From positions 1 to 7,898 of the forward strand of contig JAVEWG010000073.1 of assembly GCA_034004685.1 (NCBI GenBank): DNA of 7,898 bases, read 5' to 3'. Shown one piece after another: positions 1-6,361 of this stretch. How positions within the stretch are numbered: the stretch's first letter is position 1; the number at the start of each line of letters is the position of its first letter. The notes under the pieces were generated by a model. It was not told where the DNA came from. It was given only the letters and a program-made list of their open reading frames with translations, and did no database searches. The position numbers and the translations under genes are program-made. The stretch is from JAEUNX01 sp034004685 (GTDB taxonomy: Bacteria > Pseudomonadota > Gammaproteobacteria > Burkholderiales > Rhodocyclaceae).

Positions 1-42
1 ACCTTCACGTCGGTCATCAACCTGAGGAACCGGGTTCCATGA
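1..42 (+). CDS. pilW: PilW-like minor pilin, C-terminal tail (5' partial)
   Basis: Reading from base 1 gives 13 codons, TFTSVINLRNRVP, then TGA at 40-42. An ending of the form 'T.V.LRNR' is typical of PilW-type minor pilins, and pilW is the expected gene directly before pilX in the minor-pilin operon. The stop overlaps the pilX start as ATGA (39-42), which indicates translational coupling. The identity rests on a very short tail plus gene order; a PilV-like pilin could also end this way. Nearly all of the gene lies upstream of the window. Confidence 0.65.
   Translation, partial: TFTSVINLRNRVP
24..28 (+). promoter_or_regulatory. Ribosome binding site of pilX
   Basis: GAGGA, ten bases before the ATG at 39, lies inside the last codons of the upstream pilin gene. 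It supports the ATG at 39 as the pilX start. Confidence 0.55.
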
Positions 43-617
43 AGCAACGCGCCTTGAGCCCTCGCCACCAAGGGGGTGCATCCCTGATCATCGGCCTCCT
101 GGTCCTGGTGATCCTCACCTTCCTGGGCCTGGCCGCCATGCAGACTTCCGTCATCCAGGAGCGGATGGTCGGCAACCTTCAGGACCACGCCCTGGCCCGG
201 GAAGCCGCGGAAGCCGCCCTGCGCAATGCCGAAGCAGAAATTTTCCGGGGAGACCGCATCTCCGGCGCCACCGGCTTCGCCACCGACTGCAACCCCTCCA
301 GCGCCAGCCTCAAGGGCATGTGTCTCCCCGCCAGTTCCGGCGACCCGATCTGGGAAACCATCGACTGGAGCACTACGGCCTCCCCTGCCCCCTACATCGT
401 CTACGGCGGCGTGGTCACCGCCACCGCCTGGCCCAATGTGGCCACCCAACCCGCCTACATCGTCGAAGTGATGCTCAATCTGCGGGAAGTGGACCTGGGG
501 GTTGCCAGCTACGGCAACACCAATGCCAACAAGTATCAGTACCGCATCACCGCCATGGGTTACGGCGCGTCGGCCACCACCCGCGTCATGATCCAGTCGG
601 TCTATCGGCTGCCGTGA
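39..617 (+). CDS. pilX: Type IV pilus minor pilin PilX
   Basis: Minor pilin of 192 residues, expected in the inner membrane and then at the pilus tip, where it primes assembly with PilV, PilW, FimU and PilE. A short basic leader ends in Q11-G-G13 and is followed by ASLIIGLLVLVILTFLGLAAM, a class III (PilD-type) signal and hydrophobic stalk helix at about residues 13-34. The following QTSVIQERM and the Ala-rich, Glu-containing helix (REAAEAALRNAE) are characteristic of the PilX N-terminal domain. The C-terminal YRITAMGYGAS...VYR is the usual PilX ending. C84 and C95 could form a disulfide. If cleavage follows G13, position +5 is Ile (I17) rather than Glu; loss of Glu5 is a known trait of GspK/PilX-type tip pilins. 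The gene overlaps the upstream pilin gene by four bases and is followed 19 nt later by pilY1. Confidence 0.9.
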   Translation: MKQRALSPRHQGGASLIIGLLVLVILTFLGLAAMQTSVIQERMVGNLQDHALAREAAEAALRNAEAEIFRGDRISGATGFATDCNPSSASLKGMCLPASSGDPIWETIDWSTTASPAPYIVYGGVVTATAWPNVATQPAYIVEVMLNLREVDLGVASYGNTNANKYQYRITAMGYGASATTRVMIQSVYRLP

Positions 618-622
618 GCCCC

Positions 623-628
623 AAGGAG
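623..628 (+). promoter_or_regulatory. Ribosome binding site fixing the pilY1 start
   Basis: AAGGAG ends eight bases before the ATG at 637, an ideal spacing. A GTG at 628 in the same frame overlaps the Shine-Dalgarno itself, so 637 is the better start. The spacer is six C followed by no other base before the ATG, so a change in the length of that C run would alter initiation spacing. Confidence 0.75.
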
Positions 629-636
629 TGCCCCCC

Positions 637-3438
637 ATGAATCCCAACCTTCCCAGCCCCCACCGCATCCGCCTGGCCCGCTTGCTGGTGGCCACCCTGG
701 TGGCCCAGCACTTCCCCCTGACGACCCAGGCCGCGCCCCTGGCCCTAAGCCAGGTGCCTCTCTTCGTCACCACCTCCACCAAGGCCAACGTGCTGCTGAT
801 CCTGGACAACTCCAACAGCATGGACGAAGCCCCCGACGGCAGCGCTGCTGGCAGCAACAGCGCTGCCAGCAAGTCCGAAATCGCCCGTTCGGTGGCCCGC
901 GCCCTGGTAAGCACCTACACCGGCAAGATCAATATGGGGTTGATGGCCTACAAGCAGGGTACCCTCTCCAGCCACCACCTCCACAACTCGCCCTACGACG
1001 TCAGCTACAACCCTGCCAACTACAACGCCAGTTTTGCCGGCGCCCGGGAATCCACCACGAAACGCTTCAGAACCCCCAACCCATCCGACCCCGGCAATTA
1101 CATTTATTACAACGTCAATCTACCTTTCTACAGTTCCAGCAACCAGGGCAACGCCTTTTGCTATTCCCCGACGGCCCAGGCCTTCAACAACGGCGAAAAC
1201 CCTGGCTCCGGCCCCTGGGACTCCTACCGCTGCTTTACCGGCAAGACCGGCGCCAGTGACAGCGTCGTTTCCCCCCTTCCCGGCGGAGGAATCAAATCCA
1301 GCGAAACCACTCGGGGCTATTCCGGACTGATCGGCACCTACACCTTCCACCCCACCGACAGCGACCTGGCCCAGGGCATCCTTGACTTCGGCAAGCTGAT
1401 GGCCTGGACCTACGTGGGCAAAACCTGGTTCAACAACACCTCCCCCGGGCGAGGCTACCTCTACACGCCGGTAGCGGATCTCACCAGCACTCAAGCCAGC
1501 ACCCTCAACACCAAGCTGGCCTGCAACATTCCCAGCCCCAGCGCGCCCTGCACCAGCTCAGGGATTCCCAATGCGGGCCTGACCCCCATCGAGGGGACTC
1601 TCCTCAGCGCCAAGGACTATTTCGCTGGAACCCTCGCCAGTGGAGAGGGTGGTCCGGCCGCCGCCCCGCCTCAATCCTGCGGCAAGAACTTCGTGGTGCT
1701 GCTCACCGACGGCCTGCCATCCACCGACAAGAACGGCAATCTTGTCGCCAATCCAGCTACCGCCCTGGCAGCGGCGGCGACCGCCGCCGGCCAGCTCAAA
1801 TCCGCCAAGGTAGAAACCTACGTGGTGGGCTTCGCCCTGCCCACCGGGGTGGATGCCTCCACCCTGAACACCATTGCAGCGGCGGGGGGAACCGGCACGG
1901 CCTACCTCGCCACTGACTCGGCAAGCCTGACCACGGCCCTGAATGAAATCTTTTCCGACATCCTGGCCAAGACCGGTTCCGCCGCCGCCGTGGCCACCAA
2001 CTCCACGGCACTGCTTTCCAACAGCGCGATTTTCCAGGCCAAATTCAATTCCGGCGACTGGAGCGGCCGGCTGCTCGCCTACCCCCTGGGGAGCAACGGC
2101 AGCATCGCCGCCTCTCCAAGCTGGATGGCGGGCTCGTCCGATCTGCCGGCCCCCAGTTATTACGTCGCCCTGCCGGCGGCCAACAGCCGGGCGATCATCA
2201 CCACAAAGAGCTCCACCGGCAATGGCATCCCGTTCCGGTGGCCGGTGAACGCCGCCAGCCCTACCTCCAGCGAGCTGGACGTGGCTCAGACTACCGCCCT
2301 GGGGAGTGCCAACGTGCTGAACTACCTGCGGGGCGACGATACCCATGAAGGCACCGGCACGGGGCAGTACCGGCCACGCCCGGCGGGCAAACTGGGGGAT
2401 ATCGTGAATTCTTCACCGGTGTACGTGGCCAAGCCCAACCTGGGCTACCCAGACAATTTCGAAGGCGCGGCCTACTCTGCGTTCCGGACCGCCCAGGTCA
2501 ATCGCACCCCCATGGTTTATGCGGGCGCCAACGACGGCATGCTCCACGCCTTCAAGGCCTCCGACGGTACGGAAAAACTGGCCTTCGTGCCCAAGGCGCT
2601 GTATTCCCGCCTGACCAACCTGAGCGCCCAGGCCTACGCCCACCGCTACTACGTGGATGGCTCTCCCACCGTGGCGGATGCCTACCTGGGCAGTGCCTGG
2701 AAGACCATCCTGGTGGGCGGCCTCAACGGCGGAGGCCAGGGCATCTACGCCCTGGATGTCACCAGCCCATCGAGTTTCAGCGAAAGCAACGCAAGCACCA
2801 TCGTGAAATGGGAGTTTACCGACGCCAACGATGCAGACCTGGGCTACACCTACAGCCAACCGGTCATCGGGCGTCTCAAGAACGGCAAGTGGGCCGCCAT
2901 CTTCGGCAACGGCTACAACAACACCGAGGCCGACGGCAACGCCAGCACCACGGGCCGCGCCTACCTGTTCATCGTGGATCTGGCCGACGGCAGCCTCCTT
3001 GCAAAGCTCGACACCAAGGCAGGCTCCGCCACCACCCCAAACGGACTGGCCTCCCCTGCCGCCGTGGACATGGATGGCGACAACATCGTGGATTACGTCT
3101 ATGCCGGAGACCTGCGGGGCAATCTGTGGAAATTCGACCTGACTGGCAACAGCGCCGGTAGCTGGAAGGTTGCCTACGGCACCACCGGCAGTCCTCAACC
3201 CTTGTATACCGCCGTCGATGGCGGCGGCACCGCCCAACCCATCACCGTCCGACCGGCGGTGGGACTCCATCCTTCCCAGGTCAATGGACTGATGGTGTAT
3301 TTCGGCACCGGCAAGTACATCGAGACCGGCGACAACGTCACGACCGGCGCCCAGACCCAGACCTTCTATGGCATCTGGGACAAGGACGCCACCGTCACCA
3401 GCGGCCGGAGCAGCCTGCAGCAACAGACCGTGGAGCAA
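637..3438 (+). CDS. pilY1: Type IV pilus tip adhesin/biogenesis factor PilY1 (3' end lost in assembly gap)
   Basis: The 934 visible residues encode the large secreted pilus tip protein that promotes extension, adhesion and surface sensing. A Sec signal covers about residues 1-32, with cleavage near TTQA|APLA. A von Willebrand A-like domain follows: the MIDAS motif DNSNSM (D57, S59, S61) and a second acidic site in LLTDG (D358). The C-terminal PilC/PilY1 beta-propeller begins near GDIVNSSPVYV (587-597) and continues with YAGANDGMLHAF (628-639), the family motif DADLGYTYSQP (about 732-742) and FGNGYNN. The calcium loop DMDGDNIVD (D811, D813, D815, D819) corresponds to the Ca site controlling pilus retraction in Pseudomonas PilY1. 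The coding sequence runs into Ns just after FYGIWD, so the end of the propeller is missing; PilY1 proteins are usually well over 1,000 residues. Codons around 1090-1170 are noticeably AT-richer than the neighbours, in the variable part of the vWA region. The start is set by the strong Shine-Dalgarno at 623-628. Confidence 0.93.
838..870 (+). repeat. Inverted repeats inside pilY1, coding a Ser/Ala/Asn linker
   Basis: GGCAGCGCTG (838-847) and its exact reverse complement CAGCGCTGCC (858-867) flank a 10-nt loop. A mutually exclusive stem pairs GCTGGCAGC (847-855) with GCTGCCAGC (862-870) around a 6-nt loop. The encoded stretch is a low-complexity SAAGSNSAAS linker just after the MIDAS motif. It may simply reflect local duplication of Ser/Ala codons. 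Confidence 0.6.
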
Positions 3439-3538
3439 NNNNNNNNNNNNNNNNNNNNNNNNNNNNNNNNNNNNNNNNNNNNNNNNNNNNNNNNNNNNNN
3501 NNNNNNNNNNNNNNNNNNNNNNNNNNNNNNNNNNNNNN
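3439..3538. other. Assembly gap: run of exactly 100 N
   Basis: One hundred consecutive Ns, the conventional placeholder for a scaffold gap of unknown length. On the left PilY1 is interrupted inside its conserved propeller. On the right the sequence resumes inside the hydrophobic core of a signal peptide of a different protein. The true gap must therefore hold the PilY1 C-terminus, its stop, and the start and first residues of the next gene, which do not fit in 100 bases. Continuity of the reading frame across the Ns is accidental. Confidence 0.97.
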
Positions 3539-3834
3539 TGGCCCTCGCCCTGGGTGCATGCATACCCTTGGCGGCCCAGGCCTTCACCACGACGGGGCCG
3601 GCGCCGGTCACTTCAAGCCCCGCCTCGGCCCCTGCCATGCGAAGCGGCACGGTAGGCAAGATTGCCGCGAACGGTGCCATCACCATTGATGGCACCGAGT
3701 ACCGGCTGGCTGCGACGGGGCAGGTGCGCAACGCAAACCTGACGGATCTCAAACCCGGCACCAAAGTCCAATACACCCTGGTGGGCAACGAGATAACCAG
3801 CATCTCGGCGGTGCCCCCCGCCCACGGCAAATGA
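3539..3834 (+). CDS. pilY2: Small secreted PilY2-like protein (5' partial)
   Basis: About 98 codons are visible after the gap. The fragment opens with the end of a signal peptide (ALALGACIPLAAQA, probable cleavage before FTTT); only the n-region and start codon are missing. A Pro/Ser/Ala-rich linker of about 20 residues follows. Then comes a compact beta-strand-rich module of about 60 residues: GTVGKI, ITIDGTEYRL, DLKPGTKVQYTL, NEITSI. This pattern resembles small OB/SH3-like barrel proteins, and the alternating strands with a central 'LKPGT.V' turn suit a PilY2-type protein. The position between pilY1 and pilE is where pilY2 sits in Pseudomonas, where it is needed for normal fimbrial biogenesis by an unclear mechanism. 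The assignment rests mainly on gene order and size; the sequence motifs are generic. The stop overlaps the pilE start as ATGA. Confidence 0.6.
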
Positions 3835-4283
3835 GCGCTCCTGTGCCACCTCGCATCCTGGGCCGCGCCAAGGGCTTCACCCTCATCGAAGTCATGATCG
3901 CGGTGGTGGTGATCGGTCTGCTGGCCGCCGTCGCCTACCCCTCCTATCAGGACGCCATCCGCAAGAGCCGGCGGGCTGACGCCAAGGCGGCCCTATCCGA
4001 ACTGACCCAGTTCATGGAACGCATCTACACCGAGAACAACACCTACAAGCCCGACGGCCCCGACCTGGAACTACCCATTACCCAAACCCCCAAGGACGGT
4101 ACCGGCAAGTACTACGATCTCAGTCTCACCGCATCCAGCGCCACCACCTTTACCCTTCAGGCCGCGCCGATCTCGGGCACCTCCCAGGCGAACGATGGCC
4201 TGCTCCAGATCGACAACACCGGCGCCCGCTGGTGGGACAAGAACAACAACGGCGCCAAGGACAGCGGCGAAAACAGCTGGTAG
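3831..4283 (+). CDS. pilE: Type IV pilus minor pilin PilE
   Basis: A pilin of 150 residues. The prepilin peptidase site is AKG15|FTLIEVMIAVVVIGLLAAVAYP, with phenylalanine at +1 (F16, expected to be N-methylated) and the conserved Glu at +5 (E20), followed by the hydrophobic helix to about residue 36. SYQDAIRKSRRADAKAALSEL is the usual amphipathic continuation, and YYDLSLT and FTLQAAP are typical PilE beta-strands. There are no cysteines at all, so the C-terminal disulfide loop common in this family is absent. In its place the tail carries D136-K-N138-N-N140-G-A-K-D144-S-G-E147, an EF-hand-like calcium loop pattern. ATG at 3831 overlaps the upstream stop by four bases (translational coupling); a GTG at 3843 would only shorten the leader. 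By gene order this is a minor pilin of the priming complex, not the major pilin, which is usually encoded elsewhere. Confidence 0.88.
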   Translation: MSAPVPPRILGRAKGFTLIEVMIAVVVIGLLAAVAYPSYQDAIRKSRRADAKAALSELTQFMERIYTENNTYKPDGPDLELPITQTPKDGTGKYYDLSLTASSATTFTLQAAPISGTSQANDGLLQIDNTGARWWDKNNNGAKDSGENSW

Positions 4284-4330
4284 CCCCGTCGCCCCTTGGG
4301 GACTGCCGATTTCGCCGGCACCGGGCTTGA

Positions 4331-4339
4331 TGCGATAAT
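4331..4339 (+). promoter_or_regulatory. Candidate extended -10 promoter for the hldA-phosphatase-msbA group
   Basis: TGCGATAAT fits the extended -10 form TGnTATAAT with one mismatch and lies 34 nt before the hldA ATG, in the only sizeable intergenic stretch (4284-4373). I see no good -35 hexamer 16-18 nt upstream (the bases there are near TTCGCC), so the call depends on the extended -10. This would uncouple the LPS genes from the pilus operon. No convincing rho-independent terminator follows pilE; the CCCCTTGGGG at 4292-4301 region cannot form more than a tiny stem and has no T run. Confidence 0.4.
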
Positions 4340-4373
4340 CCGGGCCGTTTCCGCCCACACCTGCCCAGCCCTC

Positions 4374-5696
4374 ATGTTCCTGCCACTGCCGGACTTCTCC
4401 GCCCACCGCGTCCTGGTAGTGGGCGATGTGATGCTGGATCGCTACTGGCACGGCTCCACTTCGCGCATTTCCCCCGAGGCGCCGGTCCCGGTGGTGCAAG
4501 TCCGTACCGACGAGGTCCGCCCGGGGGGGGCCGGCAACGTGGCCCTCAACGCCGCCGCCCTGGGCTGCCGGGCCACCCTGGTGGGCCTGGTGGGCCAGGA
4601 TGAAGCGGCCCGCCTGCTGACCGAGCGACTCGCCACCCTGGGGGTGGACTGCCGTCTGGAAGCCCTGGCGGATGCTCCCACCATCACCAAGCTGCGGGTC
4701 ATCAGCCGCCACCAGCAGCTCATCCGCCTGGATTTCGAAGACGCCTTCGATCCCGCCCATGCCCCCCGGGTGGAAGCGGCCCTGGCCACCGCCCTGGGGG
4801 AAGCCGATGCGGTGATCCTTTCCGACTACGCCAAGGGCACCCTGGCGGATGTCCAGGCCCTCATCGCCCTGGCCCGGGCCGCCGGCAAGCCGGTAGTGGT
4901 GGACCCCAAGGGCCGGGACTTCGCCCGTTACCGGGGCGCCACGGTGATCAAGCCCAACTTGGGAGAATTCGAGGCCATTGTCGGCCCTTGCCCGGACGAG
5001 GCCACCCTGGCCGCCAAGGCCGAGGCCCTGCGGGCGGAGTTGGAACTGGAGGCCCTGCTGGTCACCCGCAGCGAACACGGGGTTACCCTGGTCCAACGCC
5101 ATCAGCCGGCGCTCCACCTGCCCACCCGGGCCCGGGAAGTGTTCGACGTCACCGGCGCCGGAGATACCGTTTCCGCCACCCTGGGCTGCGCTCTGGCCGC
5201 CGGCCTCGCCCTGCCGGCGGCCACCGCCCTGGCCAACCTGGCCGCCGGCGTGGTGGTGGCCAAGCTGGGCACCGCCAGCGTCAGCGTGGATGAGCTGCGG
5301 GAGGCTATGAACACCCACGCCCCCCTGCCCCTGGGTCCGGTTCCCAGCGCCGAGATCCTGCCGGTGGTGGCCCGCGCCCGGGCCGCCGGGGAACGCCTGG
5401 CGGTAGCCCTGGGCCCCTTCCCGGCCCTGGACACGGCCACCCTGGCCTATCTGGAACAGGCCCGCCACCTAGCCGACCGCCTGCTCCTGGTGCTCACCCC
5501 CGAAGACACCGCCGCCCCCCTGCTCCCCGCCCTGCGGGCGGTGGACTGGGTGGTGTCCACCGACCACGCCAACCAGGCCGCAGCCCTGATCCTGGCCCTG
5601 GCCCCCGAGGTACTGGCCCATCTCGAAGGGCAAGCCCCCCCCGCCCGCCTGACCAGCCTGGCGCCCCATTGCCACGCCCTTCCCCGCCTATCCTGA
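4374..5696 (+). CDS. hldA: D-glycero-beta-D-manno-heptose-7-phosphate kinase with a degenerate nucleotidyltransferase tail
   Basis: 440 residues. Residues 1 to about 315 are a PfkB/ribokinase-family kinase that phosphorylates D-glycero-D-manno-heptose 7-phosphate at O-1 to give the 1,7-bisphosphate, a cytosolic step towards ADP-heptose for the LPS inner core. Visible hallmarks are VGDVMLDRYW near the N-terminus, the glycine motif RPGGAGNVALN (G51-N55), ISRHQQLIRLDFED, VDPKGRDFARYRGAT, KPNLGEFEA, and the PfkB signature DVTGAGD (258-264) with catalytic base D264. These match HldE/RfaE kinase domains closely. The remaining ~115 residues align with the HldE adenylyltransferase domain but have lost its active site (separate entry). 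The protein should therefore be read as a monofunctional kinase. ATG at 4374 is chosen because homologues begin just before the RVLVVGD strand; an in-frame TTG at 4296 would add 26 atypical residues. No clear Shine-Dalgarno is seen. The stop is two bases before the next start. Confidence 0.9.
   Translation: MFLPLPDFSAHRVLVVGDVMLDRYWHGSTSRISPEAPVPVVQVRTDEVRPGGAGNVALNAAALGCRATLVGLVGQDEAARLLTERLATLGVDCRLEALADAPTITKLRVISRHQQLIRLDFEDAFDPAHAPRVEAALATALGEADAVILSDYAKGTLADVQALIALARAAGKPVVVDPKGRDFARYRGATVIKPNLGEFEAIVGPCPDEATLAAKAEALRAELELEALLVTRSEHGVTLVQRHQPALHLPTRAREVFDVTGAGDTVSATLGCALAAGLALPAATALANLAAGVVVAKLGTASVSVDELREAMNTHAPLPLGPVPSAEILPVVARARAAGERLAVALGPFPALDTATLAYLEQARHLADRLLLVLTPEDTAAPLLPALRAVDWVVSTDHANQAAALILALAPEVLAHLEGQAPPARLTSLAPHCHALPRLS
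5349..5693 (+). other. Catalytically dead HldE/RfaE2-like nucleotidyltransferase domain at the kinase C-terminus
   Basis: Kinase residues about 326-440. Compared from memory with E. coli HldE, the helix and strand framework survives. GVFDILHAGH corresponds to GPFPALDTAT (347-356), SYLANARKLGDRLIVAV to AYLEQARHLADRLLLVL (358-374), and ALEAVDWVVS to ALRAVDWVVS (386-395). The HxGH nucleotide-binding motif is D353-T-A-T356, the preceding FD is FP, the stretch holding the conserved 'PLEQR' arginine is deleted (about 14 residues), and the C-terminal STT motif is absent. The reading frame is intact with neighbour-like codon use, so this is a retained remnant, not a fresh frameshift. Confidence 0.82.
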
Positions 5697-5698
5697 CC

Positions 5699-6357
5699 AT
5701 GGGCTTCAACCTTCGCTCTCCCGGCGGCCGCTTCAAGGCCTGGCTCAACATGCACATGGTGGACCACGGCTTCATCCGTTCGGTCTACAACAACCTCCAC
5801 GACCTGGGGGGCGGCATGTACCGCTCCAGCCAGCCCAGTCCGGCCCAGATCCGCCGTTATCACCGCCAGCTGGGACTCAAATCCATCGTCAACCTGCGGG
5901 GGGAAAGCCCCTACGGCTCCTACCCCCTGGAAGTGGCGGCCTGCAAGGAGCTGGGCATCCAGCTGGTGGACCTGACCCTCTACTCCCGGGCCCCCCCCAC
6001 CCGGCGCCGCATCCACCAGCTCAAGGATGCCTTCGATACGATCGCCTATCCGGCCCTGCTCCACTGCAAGTCCGGGGCGGACCGGGCCGGCATGGCCGCC
6101 GCCCTCTACCGCATTCTGCGCCTGGGTCACCCGGTGGAAGACGCCACGGGGGAACTGGACTGGCGCTATGGCCACTTCAAGCAGGCCCGCACCGGGGTCC
6201 AGGATTTCTTCCTGGCCAGCTACGTGGCTTACAACCGCCACACCCCCATCGGCTTTCTGGAATGGGTGGACACGGTCTATGACGAGAAGGCCATGAAGAA
6301 ACAATTCCGGGCCGAGGGATGGGCCAGCCTGGTGGTGGACAAGGTGCTGCACCGGGA

Positions 6358-6361
<4 letters not shown>
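5699..6361 (+). CDS. Dual-specificity/tyrosine-type phosphatase family protein
   Basis: 220 residues. The cysteine-phosphatase P-loop is H122-C123-K-S-G-A-D-R129 (HCxxGxxR), with C123 the expected nucleophile and R129 the phosphate binder. Upstream are family landmarks: MYRSSQPSPAQI (40-51), LGLKSIVNLRGE (58-69) and the YSRAPP loop (95-100). Downstream are DWRYGHF (154-160) and TGVQDFF. The protein is an atypical DSP resembling the Siw14-like/COG2365 group. It has no signal peptide or clear transmembrane helix, so it is probably cytosolic; the basic N-terminus (RFKAWLNMHM) could lie on the membrane. The substrate cannot be told from sequence. Its place between a heptose-phosphate kinase and the lipid A flippase suggests a phosphorylated LPS intermediate or regulation of LPS assembly. 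ATG at 5699 follows the hldA stop by two bases; an upstream in-frame TTG (5669) inside hldA is less likely. Its last bases overlap the msbA start (ATGA). Confidence 0.82.

Noticed and set aside
2329..2337. RGD motif in PilY1 (R565-G566-D567) as an integrin-binding site
   Set aside because: It lies in the YLRGD segment that is common across PilY1/PilC proteins regardless of host association, and is not at the position of the RGD described in Pseudomonas PilY1.
2413..3438. Long open frames on the minus strand (for example 2413-3438, 4071-5468, 5447-6352, 6277-7716)
   Set aside because: They mirror well-identified + strand genes, are Gly/Ala/His/Gln-rich with no recognisable motifs, and are expected from GC-rich codon use.
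628..3834. A single protein of about 1,068 residues across the Ns
   Set aside because: The frame only continues because the N filler has no stops; the downstream part begins in a signal peptide and is a separate gene.
4291..4320. Rho-independent terminator after pilE
   Set aside because: The CCCCTTGGGG palindrome leaves too small a loop, the GCCG/CGGC stem has only four pairs, and there is no T run.
4296..4373. Extended N-terminus of the kinase from a TTG at 4296
   Set aside because: The 26 extra residues are unlike HldA/HldE N-termini, and they overlap the likely promoter; ATG 4374 starts just before the conserved RVLVVGD strand.
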